Positions 43,401 to 53,652 of a stretch of DNA of 64,000 bases are shown here, piece after piece (position 1 is the stretch's first letter; every line of letters begins with the position of its first letter). The stretch is from Capronia americana (taxonomy: Eukaryota > Ascomycota > Eurotiomycetes > Chaetothyriales > Herpotrichiellaceae). The position numbers and the translations under genes are program-made. The stretch is taken from assembly GCA_016110215.1 (NCBI GenBank), contig JADWQD010000009.1, positions 1,738,093-1,802,092 on the forward strand, read 5' to 3'. Below the pieces are notes generated by a model, which was not told the origin of the DNA, searched no databases, and saw only the letters and a list, made by a program, of their open reading frames with translations.

Positions 43401-44502
43401 CGATTGGTTGGAACCGGATCGCTGATTCGTCCCACGTAGGCTCGCGTACAGCTGTGGCATGATCGAACAGGAGATAAACCTCTTCTATGATGGCAACCTC
43501 TCCCTTGCTATTCACGAACTTGAGAGGCCGATGCCAGAGTCTGACGACTTGTGGCTGGCTAATGACTCAGGTATTTGGTGGCAACTCTACAAGCAGCGTC
43601 ACAGTTCGCATCCGGGCACTGGGAAATCTGCACAGCACCGGCAGCAGTCCCTTCGCGAGCTCTTCCAGTCACTTTTGGAGGACAAGATCGATCACTGGCA
43701 CGATCCCGTGAGCATTCTCCATATGCGACTGCTCCTGTACCCGATTCAGATACTCATCGCCCAACTGTGCGAGCTCTTTCTCTGCCTTCCAATCGAGTCT
43801 GTCAAAAGACCGGCTGCTCGTCCCTGTCGGACTTCGTCAATGTTGCGGCTGGACGAGATCAGGCTTCTGCTGCGCACCTGGAACAAGTCATTCCGCAGAC
43901 TGGCCCCGAACGGAACTCGTGAATGCGCTCTGAAGAACCTGACAGCCATCCTCTATCACATCCTGAACCTCAATCTAGCCGTCTCGTTTGTGCACCTGGA
44001 AAGATGTGCACAAACGCAAGACGGACGCGCTTCTCTCGAAAGGGACGGGCAGAATGGTCCGTGGATCCGGCTTCCTCAGGAAGCAATATTCCATTGCGGT
44101 CAGATCCTACGGACGATTCGCGAGACGCCTCACGAGCTTCGACCGTTGTGGTGGCCAGGTGCAGTCTACCGAGTCGCCATCGTCCTTTGGGCAATCAGCG
44201 TCACTCATATGGCGAACAAGGCGACTGCCATCTCTGAGCCCGCGTTCGAGCTGATCATTGACACCGTGCCGCCAGATGACGTGGCGTGGCAGCTGTTCAT
44301 CAAGTACGACCGAGGATCACCGCGACTCACGGCACGCAAGGGACCGTCCATCTCTCTTCATGACTCCAATGGGATTTTCGACGAGTCCATAGCATTGCTC
44401 AGAGCCGATCCGGCTTTGTCACCCTATGGAACGGGATTTGCGTTGAAGCTTGAGCGTCTGCTCGTTACAAGGTCCAGTCTGGGTTGGGCTGTGCCTCTAT
44501 AG
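41312..44502 (+). CDS. Dual C2H2 plus Zn2Cys6 transcription factor
   Basis: 968 residues, exons 41312-41381, 41453-41507, 41562-43161, 43239-43357, 43440-44502. Splicing builds two C2H2 fingers. Finger 1 is FCTYCGREF then HLQRHLLIH, its last His formed across intron 1. Finger 2 is KCSTCHMTFNRK then DVAQKHYAVH, with the linker TNTRPF between them. A Zn2Cys6 domain follows: CASCSKNKTKCDRQ, then SCGRCRSKGIIC. The long C-terminal part has the Fungal_trans region with LTNFEPFYPLISERRLDP. Proteins with both finger types regulate catabolic or metabolite genes. A paralog at 53653-56339 keeps the Zn2Cys6 and the last two intron positions. The ORF upstream begins GTG, so the ATG at 41312 is used. Confidence 0.92.
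43367..43398. repeat. (TC)16 microsatellite inside an intron
   Basis: Sixteen uninterrupted TC units make most of the polypyrimidine tract of the last intron (43358-43439) of the dual-finger regulator. Confidence 0.95.
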
Positions 44503-44752
44503 CTCACTAGGCATGAAGCCCCGGGGGACAACACAGGACAAAAATCAACGACAGACGAGTGAGTTCCTTTGGGAGCGCCTCGCATACCAAGTATGTATCG
44601 TCTGTCCCGGAGGTTCAGAGTGATGGAAAGCTATATTCTCGTCTGCCTTGCTCACTCCTCCTCCGCACGGCATCTTTGCTATTCTCTCGCAACTGCATTT
44701 GCTGTCTCACCAACTGCGACGTGATCCACTGGGGGCGGCGCGGCTGTACCGA
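44503..44752. other. Short convergent intergenic region
   Basis: 250 bp between two converging genes; nothing else seen. Confidence 0.5.
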
Positions 44753-46523
44753 CTAGTAGGTGTACAGAAAGCCTTCGACACCGTTGATGACCTTCCCGCC
44801 GTGTTGAGCCCTCTGGTTCGCCCTGTAGAACTTCAAGGTCAACAGGGGCACGACCAGGAGGATGAGTCCGTTTGCGGTCATGCAAGCCCAAATTCCCGGT
44901 CGATAGAGCGGCGCGTCTTGAAGACGAAACACGAGGCTGCCAATGACGCCTCCCACTCCGCCAGCTCCAACGACTGTCGCCGAGGAGAATGCGCGCTTCC
45001 ATTGGCCACGGACGTTATTCGCCTGCCAGGCCAGAACACAAGGGATGTTGGCCTGACCCATGGCTGCGGCAATGAAGGAGCCGAAGTAGCGAACACCAGG
45101 GCTATGGGCATAAGCCAGGAGCGCGAGACCTAGAACATGACACCTCAAACTTAGCCTGGTGTGTTCTTCAACGACAGGGTGGGAGGCCGGGAGGTTTGTC
45201 GGCTTACCGATGAACATTGCGCAGCAATTGAACGCCAGGATCGGACTGCGCAGATGATAATTGTCTCCCAGCCACCCTTGAATAATCATGACAATACAAG
45301 AGAAGATCCACGGAGGCGCGGTGAGGCATTGAGATGCTGCGATCCCAAACCCCATGCCAGTATTCAGAATGATTGGGAGGAAGGTCACGCTCGACACGAT
45401 GGTGACTGTCGTCAGGCCGAAAATACTGGCGAATCCCCAGATTTTCAGGTCAAGACCATTTCTCAAGTAATTGCCCAGGTGGAATCTAGGTAGTCCGTTA
45501 GTTTTGCTGTCTTTCGCCACAAACAATCGTGTTACTTGAACCTTGTGGTGGAAAGGAAGGGGGGGGCAGGACTCTTACGGTTCTGCAACAACGTCGCGTC
45601 TATCTTTCTCCAGCCTCGCAACCACAAAATCCACCTCGTTTGCTTTCAAGAATGGGAGAAGGAACGTCCTGGTCGCGTTTTCCGGGAAATCGACCAGAAG
45701 GACGTAAGCACCCAGGCCGATTGTCGCAGTCAAGGTACCATAGAGGATAAAGATCCACCTCCACCCAGCAATGCCAGGAAGAACGCCCGGTTCGATGTCG
45801 GGATTGGCTTCGGTCGGTCCGTAATGCTGTCCCCACCAGCTGGGGCCGGATCCATGGTTCTTCAGCTGTGAGATGCCGTAGCCCAGAATCCCACTGAAGG
45901 CGGAAACGAAGATGCCTACCACCACGAAGCCCGCGTATCTCGTTTGCACTTCATACCGCACGTACCAGCAGCTCAGAAGATAAACGCAACCTGAAGGTCA
46001 ACACCGTGAGTACAGACTTGATTTGGAAGACGTGATTCCAAAATAGACTATAAAGGAGCTCCTTACCTGGGACCAGCCCGGCTTCAAAGACACCAAGCAC
46101 TACCCGCAGGCCGACCAGAGCCGACCATGACTCCACGAAGCCAAAACAGATCATGACCATACCCCACAGCAGGCAGATTGTGGCCAGGAATATCTGGGGT
46201 CCGATCTTTCTCATGATCACCACCGCCGCGGGCTGGAACAGCGTGTACGTGACCCAAAATACGAGGGCAATGGTGGAATAGCGAGGGCCGGTCAGTTGAA
46301 GGTCCACACCCATCCCCGCGATGTTGGCGATGCCCAAGTTGTTTCGATCGAGCAGAGAGACACAATAGAGCGTTCCCAGCGTGAGGACGAGACGTCGATC
46401 GATCCGGCGTTTGAGCTTCTTTTGCTCTTCCGGAGTCAATGCGTTGATTCGAGCTTCCAGCTCATCTTGCTCCAATCTTTCCTCGTGGACTTTGCCCTCC
46501 ATGACATGGCCAGCTTTCGACAT
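44753..46523 (-). CDS. MFS transporter, anion:cation symporter (Dal5/allantoate permease) family
   Basis: 507 residues, exons 46523-46067, 45990-45579, 45485-45208, 45129-44753. The head LTPEEQKKLKRRIDRRLVL leads into LYCVSLLDRNNLGIANIAG, the Asp-Arg-Asn-Asn signature of this family (nicotinate, pantothenate, allantoate and aromatic-acid carriers). GLRVVLGVFEAGLVP-GCVYLLSCWY crosses intron 1, and GWRWIFILYGTLTATIG marks helix 6. Late helices have MGQANIPCVLAWQANNVRG, typical of the family. This is most likely the uptake carrier for an organic acid that feeds the cluster. Confidence 0.92.
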
Positions 46524-47203
46524 TGTTGTTCAGTAGGAGGTAACAGTAATAGCAGGGTAGTAGATAGTAGGCGACCCGGGGGGTGGTTCTGTATCGAGGA
46601 GAGCACACAGGCAATACTTGGGCGCGCACAGGCCCACTTTGATATTGCTGAAAGGCGGGGCCTGGTTTATTTTCCCCGGACGGACACAATGCGAGTCCGG
46701 GGTTAGGGGTGGGGGGGAATGTTGTATTCGACCATTGCCGACCGTGTCCGGGGAGGTGTCCCCCTTCAAAAGTCCGATATATTATAAGCGTCGAAGGGGA
46801 TGGGATGGGATACGATACGATACGATACGATACGACCAGACCATAGAAATTCATGTTGTCCATTCTCCCAGACTCGCGTAGTCCCGGCATAATAACATCG
46901 TGATTCTCGACTCCGGGTAACGGGCGTGTGAGAGTGAAAGACTACTTTGGTTCGAAGAATCACTCTCCTTCGGACATCTAGATCACAGGGGTGAGTCTCG
47001 GGCAACCTTGTAACAAATTTGCATGTCATGCGAATGAATGTGGGGCCCTCCTTTATCGTCTGGCACGTTCACGTAGTAAAAGAGTGCCAGCGGTAGAGAG
47101 GCCAAGAACGGTTCCAAGCTGCAAAGGGAGGGTCGCGTTCAGGCCCACTTGATGGCGAGCATAGGACCTGCCGGATTTAGACGTACAGTATTTGCCGGCT
47201 CGC
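46524..47203. promoter_or_regulatory. Intergenic, MFS promoter with GATAC microsatellite
   Basis: No gene supported. Five GATAC units run at 46809-46833, reading GTATC on the strand of the MFS gene. Runs of G (about 46712-46718) flank the MFS 5' region. Confidence 0.45.
46809..46835. repeat. (GATAC)5 microsatellite
   Basis: Five perfect 5-nt units, about 290 nt upstream of the minus-strand MFS start. Confidence 0.9.
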
Positions 47204-49165
47204 TCAGTATGCCTCCTCTACGACACCGCGAGCACTCATCAGTCTCGTCGCAAGAGGTTGGCAACGGGTCCATCCTATCTTCCTTAGGCTCTCGATGCAC
47301 TGAATGCGTCTTCTCTGGGCGAGCTTGACTCTTCCAATGGGACCATACCGGCCGGAAGGCCCAAAGGCGTACACACGGGTCGAATCCCAAGGCTCGTCAC
47401 CGTACACAAACGCAACCCATCTCTCCCTCATGGCTTCACTGACAGCCGTGGCGCTCGTGTCGTGAGAATAATCGTATCCGCCAAACAAGAAGAGGAGATC
47501 GATGGCGTGGTGAGCTCCCGCGGCCGGGTTCCAGGGGTTCGTTTGCTGTGAAACGAACGGGGCTCGCTTGTCAGCCATGTCCTCGACGGCGACTTGACGC
47601 TTGCACAGCAAGCATGTGGGGGAGGAGGAGTAGGAGGAGGGAACAACTCACGTCCACGACGTAACGATAGCACCTCCGCCGACCTGCGATGCTCTCCACC
47701 CGAGCAATCTCATCACTTGCGAAGGCAAACTTGAGGTCGTTGATAAAGGCGCCGAGCCGCGGCTTGGTTGTTTCCATGGACGAGAAATCAATGTCGTACA
47801 ACTGGATGACCTCGGAGCCCACCGGCGAATGCTGCGCAAAGATCTCCTGCAAGCGTTCCAGCCCCAGCGCGGCAATGCCGGGCTCGAAACCTCTTGACTC
47901 CCACTGACAGTCTCCCACGATCAAAGAGTCCAGGTCCGCCGCACTTTCGGCAATGGGCCACGTGGCGCCTTCTGCGCCGGGAGTGAACACTTCTGCTTCC
48001 TCGTTGAGCCACCAGTTTTTGAAGCCGAGCTTACCAATGGCCGCGAGGAGGTCTTTTACCGGCATGGTCTTCAGGTCGGCCGGCCCGCAGATTGATTGTA
48101 GTTTCTTCATGACAGCATGACCCGCTCGCTGTGATGTGGGTGGGGTGAGATACAGGGAGCCAGACTGGAGAACTGCCCGCTTGATACCCGTTGAAGCAGA
48201 GGGTCCATGGAGGTGGCCATGGACTGCGATGCCCCCTGCGCTCTCCCCAGCGAGGGTGATGTTGGCCTGTTGTGCACGGTTTAGCTTTAATGTTGGAAGG
48301 GGAACGTGACTGAACTTACTGGATCTCCTCCGAAGCCGGCGACGTGCTTCTGCACCCATTCGATAGCACGTTTCTGATCGTGGAACCCGAAATTCGTCTT
48401 ACTCCCGTAGACCCCGTACCCAAGGACGTTTAGACGGTGGGAGAAATGGACCATGATGACAGGTTTGGCCAGTCGCAACGATGTCTTGATGAAATCCGTA
48501 GGGTCTGCCATCAAGTCAGCTCCCAAATGAAACCTCACTCTCGACCTTCATCGGAAGAAACATCGGTCTGAAGACCAGGTGAGCATACCGGTAAATCCTT
48601 GCTCGATATTGACCATGGTATAAGCGTGGCCGCCACCTATCATTACGAATGGTCAGTGAAAAAAACCCCAAAATGGCATGAGATCCGGTCTGGTTTATAT
48701 GACTGACCATGCACAAAGATATACACGGGAACTTTGGTCTCCCTATTGCGTAAGACCGCGCCGGGTACAGACAGGACCAAGTTCAGGCACTCATATTCAT
48801 CCTCCTCAATGTTTGGTGGCATCTCTTGGTCAGCAGGAAGACTGTAAAATTGTCGGATGTCGCGATAGGGCTGCGGACACTTGGGTCTGTGTGCAACGCC
48901 CCCGTTTCGCAGTCAGCCAACGTGGCCCTCGTCGTCCATGGGCTCAAGATCCAGTGCCAATAGCTCAGTGGGATGTAGGGGAGACGAACCCAAAATGTGT
49001 ACAATCCAACGTTGCACCATTCCAACTGTCCACCGGAGTGGAATGCTCGAATCGGCCGGAGATGGAAGCATATTTGACTCCACGGAACTGGTAATGAGAG
49101 TCTTTCTCACATGGAATGAGAGTGGCATTCAAGGTCTCATGGTAGATTGCTGGAAACTGGGGCAT
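47204..49165 (-). CDS. Type B carboxylesterase/lipase (alpha/beta hydrolase)
   Basis: 514 residues from six exons: 49165-48990, 48886-48708, 48636-48589, 48504-48320, 48266-47652, 47545-47204. The N-terminus has FRGVKYASISGRFEHS. Splicing forms CPQPYRDI and the oxyanion-hole VPVYIFVHG-GGHAYTMVNI. The nucleophile elbow is ITLAGESAGGIAVHG. A late GAHHAIDLLFLFGG carries the probable catalytic His. No signal peptide is seen at MPQFPAIYHETL, so it is likely intracellular. It would hydrolyse an ester or lactone within the pathway. The tail after the His (RRRIQCIESLRKIGW) is typical of fungal intracellular members. The frame upstream of MPQFP begins TTG, so the ATG at 49165 is used. Confidence 0.9.
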
Positions 49166-49706
49166 GCTGGTCAATGGCGGCCGGTAACTCTGCGGTCGAT
49201 GTTGAGTTTCGTCACGTTAAAGAACCGATTTTCCGTCGAATCGAATACAGGAAACGAAATGAGTGGGAGTGAGGGGATTTAGCATTTCTAGATTTGCTCT
49301 TATCAGTCGGAGGGAGCCTCCTCTGACATATGGGCTGCCTTGGTATAGGTCCGGGCGCGGGTGGGTGTAGTTACTGTCCGCCACGGACTGCTGGATTCGG
49401 AGCCGGGCCATTATCCAGAAAGTACTACATGCAGCGCCTTTAATATTGCCCGCTACAACGTACACATTTCTTCTTGGTTGCTTTCATCCCATTCCAAAGA
49501 CCGGTCCTTCGATAATACTTCGGGGTCATTGTGGTGGGCACTTTCTCTCTACACTCTCGTTGTGGTCGATTTACATTGGATGTATACCATGTACTTCTAG
49601 AACCGATAATGCGTGGGTAGATACTCAATATGTGCATTGGTCGACCAACATCACGCCTCGGTTTGAGTGCTGTATCATCCTCCGGGATGTAACCCGAGTG
49701 CTAGAT
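49166..49706. promoter_or_regulatory. Intergenic, carboxylesterase promoter
   Basis: 540 bp between two minus-strand genes; plus-strand frames here run antisense into the P450 tail and have no family likeness. Confidence 0.4.
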
Positions 49707-51420
49707 TCAGGACCGACGAACATCACGTACGCGGACCATCAAGGGAGGCTTTTCCCACACCACGAATACCTTCTGGTTCGTCCAGTTTTGGGACTCTTCG
49801 CAAAGCTCCAGATCGAAGTTCCAGAGAACGTTGCCCAAGATGAGGCGCATCTCATGGTACGCCAGGCTTTGCAGGGTCAGTCAGTCATGGGTCGCCCCTC
49901 TCCAAGGAGCAAAAGCAGGAGGCTACTCACTTCTTGCCCAGGCAATTTCGAGGTCCAAAGGAGAACGGTTGCATTACGCTCCTGTTATCCTCTGCGAAAC
50001 GTGAGTCGCCAGTCCATCTTTCAGGGATGAACTTGTCCGCATCCCTGAAATTGCGCTCGGAGTGGTATGCTGCATAGTTGGTGACATAGCAAGAAGTCTG
50101 GTTGAGTGAATTGTAATCAGCTCTGACTTTAATCGACACCCAGGTCGCCTGGTAGCTAACTTACCCCCGGAGGAAGCACTCTTCCACAAACCACGGCTGA
50201 GGTCTTTGGGACCACTCGCGGCGGACCGAGAGGCACGGGAGGGTACAGACGTAGCCCTTCCTCGAAGCAGGCATTCAAGTACTCAAGGCGTGCCAGCGAA
50301 GAGAGCTGTATTTCATTGTCACTGCTGAACGCAGATCGAATCTCCTTGGTGAGTTTCTCGAGCTTATCCGGGTTCTTCAGTAGATGATAAGTCAAGCCGC
50401 TCAATGCCGTCGCCGTCGTCTCGGTTCCTGCGACCATGAATGTGATGCCGTTGGCATACATTTCCGGCAAGGACATGGCTTTATCACCGGATTGTTTGAT
50501 GACCAGGCCCCATATATCCGATCGAGCGTCCTTCTTCTCGAGACGACGGTTGACTTTGGCAATACATTCCTGGTTATTCCTCGCCTGCTTCTGGGCCACG
50601 CTCGTCGGGATGAAGAAGGGTCTCAGGATCCCCGCCAGACCGGGGTAGTATCTCAACAGCTGGGTCAAGCTTTGTAGTTTCAAGAAACTGAACACGTTCT
50701 CCAAGAACCACTCTTGAGAGTGATCGCTTAGAAGGTTCAGAGGCTCCCCGAAACTCAAGTCTGCCATCACGTCAAAGGTGGTATAGTTATACCATCGCTC
50801 GATGTCAACTTTGCCACTGGCTTCTTCACACGCCTTGTGCCGAATCCCCGCCACGAGCTGTTTGACATAGCGTTGAAAGACGGGTTCCTGTTCGGTCAGG
50901 GCTCGCTCGGAAAATGCATGAGAGAGAATCCGTCGCTGGCGTGCGTGGCTCACGTCGTTGGCCCGAAACAGGCCAGCAGAGCCACCACTGGCGTCGGGAC
51001 CGTAGAAGGACGTGTCCTTTGGAAAGTTCTCCCTGCTGCCGGTACGAAAGCCATAGATGTCTTTCCAAGCCTGAGGGTCAATATGGCTGACCTCATTTGG
51101 TGCTACACGGACGACGTCGCCATATTTCTCGTGTAGCTTTGGCAGCCACCAATGCATATCGCCCCGATATTTATGGAGGACCATAGGAAGCCTGGTAGCA
51201 CGGGCCAGTCGCGGGCCCGGCACATCGCGAAGAGCGTGGAAGAAGACATTGTAGATGACGAGGCCCAAGCGAAAGCAAACCCACTATCCCGAGGTCAGTG
51301 TCAAGGTTTTCCTCTCCGGTCTGCTGTGCCATCACTCACGACAGTACCGACAACAGCAACTATCAAATAAAGACGGCCGGGAGCAAGCGCGTTCGTGGCT
51401 GCTGGATTGTCAGAAAACAT
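49707..51420 (-). CDS. Cytochrome P450 (benzoate 4-monooxygenase/isotrichodermin hydroxylase-like class)
   Basis: 508 residues, exons 51420-51340, 51283-50165, 50097-49931, 49866-49707. The short first exon MFSDNPAATNAL plus LYLIVAVVGTV-WVCFRLG gives the membrane anchor and joins NVFFHALRDVPGPRLARAT. It is needed because the long frame itself starts with a TTG. The I-helix is FMVAGTETTATALSG, ExxR is EEGLRLYPPVP, and AAYHSERNFRD, FIPERW and the heme loop FSFGPRNCLGK follow. The last exon gives NLAYHEMRLILGNVLWNFDL. It lies in the same cluster as the 37021-38838 P450 but is too different to be a recent duplicate. It is divergent from the extradiol dioxygenase. Confidence 0.92.
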
Positions 51421-51801
51421 CTTGAAGCCGTTCACATCGGTGCCAGCTCAAGAGAGGTAGCAGGGCTGGATGATATAACCTAAAAGATCACTCACGCACG
51501 AGACGAAGTCCCCCGGAAGATGAATTCAGGACAGACAAAAAACACCACCGGTGGTTTGCTTAGGGGCCTTCGGAGTGGGGGAACAGTCCGAACGGAGTCG
51601 GGAAGAAGTCGTTGTGGGGGAGACTCCATGGGTCCCGTCGACAGCCAGGTATTATTAGCCAGCCCCTGTGACATTAAGTCTTGTCGGGTGCTAGACCTAG
51701 AACAGAATCCCTATGGTCGACATATCGATCAATATTGTCTTTGCAACCTGGACTGGGTGCCAGAATAGAAGTTGACTGACCAGGAAAGTATCTTCCTCAG
51801 C
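51421..51801. promoter_or_regulatory. Divergent promoter, P450 / extradiol dioxygenase
   Basis: About 380 bp separates the two divergent starts, so both genes are probably driven from one control region. No recognised motif. Confidence 0.45.
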
Positions 51802-53299
51802 ATGGGTCCGCCACCCCCGAATCGGGGGGTATCTCTCGACACCTCCAAGGCTCCAGGCCGGAAAATGGATCAGCAGAAATGGCGAGAGAGCCTGGGAATC
51901 GACCCATCCAGCCATATTCGACTTGTCGAGCTGAACCACCTCAGATACCAGCACTCTGATATCCCAAAGATTGTGGATTTCCTACAAGGTCAGTTGTCAG
52001 TCCAGTACAAAGAAGTATCACGTACTAATAGATTCCCTCCCTCAAACAGACTTCGGGTTCACCGTGACCAAAAGCACCGACGATGAAATCTATTTCCGCG
52101 GTTACGGGCCACAGCCTTACGCTTATGTCGTGGTGAAAGGGAACGAACCCAGGTTCTTGGGTGGTACATTTACGGTCGAGAGCTATGCTGATCTCGAACG
52201 GTAGGTCTCTCTCCGCCGGTATCCCCATCCAAAGGTGCTCTGAGATGCGCCATGGTTTCTTCCACTCTATTGCAATCCTTCCTGACCCCCGCTATGCTCG
52301 GATGTGCAGGGCCAGCAAGCTTGAAAACGCGAGCCCGATCCAGCAGCTCGATCATGCTCCGGGTGGAGGGCATCTAGTCACGTTGAAGGATCCCGCCGGG
52401 TGGCCCGTCAATCTGATTTTCGGGCAGAATGACACCGACTCGGCGACTCCGCGAGAAGACTTTCCGGAACTGTTGATCAACAGCGAAAAGTCCAAGAATC
52501 GGCTTGGTGCGTGCCATCGCTTCACACGCGGCCCTGCCGCCGTCTTCAGGGTGAGTAAGAAGCCCCCCCCCCCCCCCCCTTTCCTCCTGCCCCCAACCAC
52601 ACCCACCCAAACACAGAACAGTAGGTCTGCAGGACGAACGTTGAACCCATGCTAACATCCTCACCAACCAACCAGCCAGGTCATTTTGGCATCTGCTACA
52701 AGAACTACCAGGACGCGTTCCTCTTCTATGTCCGCACCTTCAACCTCGTCCCCTCCGACATAGTATATGTTGCTGCTCCTGGCAAGTCGACAGACATCGC
52801 GGCCTTTCTACACATCGACCGAGGCGAAGGATTCTCGGACCACCATACCTTTTTCCTCAGCGAGTCCGATCATGAACGCGTCCATCACTGTTCGTTCGAA
52901 GTCCACGATCACGACACTCAGCTGTTGGGTCACGAGTAGGTTCTGCTTCTCTTTCGATAACCATAGTCCCTGGTTTGCCAATGGGCTGATAAAATCGAAA
53001 CAATACTAGATGGCTACAAAGGAAAGGCCACAAGACGGTCTGGGGCGTCGGGCGACATCTGTTAGGATCCCAGATTTTCGACTACTGGCGGGATTCCTCT
53101 GGATTTATGATCGAGGTGAGTCGACATGCCCATATATCTCTCATACAATCCCGCCCGTACTCTGTTGACAAAGATTTCCCCATAGCATTATGCGGATGGT
53201 GATCTTGTGAACCAAAAGTCACCGGTGACCTGGATACCGGCCAATGATGAGATGATGCTCATCTGGGGGCCAGATCGGCCTGCTGAATGGCTGGCCTGA
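51802..53299 (+). CDS. VOC-fold extradiol ring-cleavage dioxygenase
   Basis: 352 residues, exons 51802-51988, 52050-52200, 52310-52550, 52676-52935, 53010-53115, 53186-53299. Two vicinal-oxygen-chelate repeats are seen. The first (IRLVELNHLRYQHSD, DFGFTVTKS) is non-catalytic as usual. The second holds the 2-His-1-Glu iron site: RPGHFGICY, HHCSFEVHD, then FDYWRDSSGFMIE with HYADGD. This matches BphC/catechol 2,3-dioxygenase relatives that cut a ring beside a diol (meta cleavage). Such enzymes are uncommon in fungi. Start at MGPPPPNRG (51802) or MDQQKWRES (51865); an upstream frame begins TTG. The gene is flanked by a P450 and the second regulator. Confidence 0.88.
52563..52579. repeat. Run of 17 C in an intron
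   Basis: Homopolymer tract shortly after the donor of intron 3 (52551-52675) of the dioxygenase gene. Its length may be uncertain in an assembly. Confidence 0.9.
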
Positions 53300-53652
53300 G
53301 TCGTTGGATACTTGGATCACCTCCGAACCCAATCTTTCCGAGGGCTCTCCGCTTCCCGTCAACCGTTACGGCCGGCCACGTCACGCACGAGGGTCCCTGG
53401 ACCTACTCTCTCGGTGGTGACCTCAAAGATGGTCCATGGTGCTACCCTCTCGCACAACGAGTGTCGGCGTGTCGATGTTGGCAGCATCGGCAGCAGGTCT
53501 TTGCAAAGACGAGATGTTACAATACTTTGGTCGTTCTCTTAGCAGCAATGAAACTTCATGTTCAAGCGAAGATGAGACATAGGGCAGGGCTGTTGCTTCC
53601 GATGGAAATGGTACGCCAGGTGGGTTAGGCTGATAATTGGGTCGTGTCGCAA
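53300..53652. other. Convergent intergenic region
   Basis: 350 bp between the dioxygenase stop and the stop of the minus-strand regulator. No gene supported. Confidence 0.45.
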
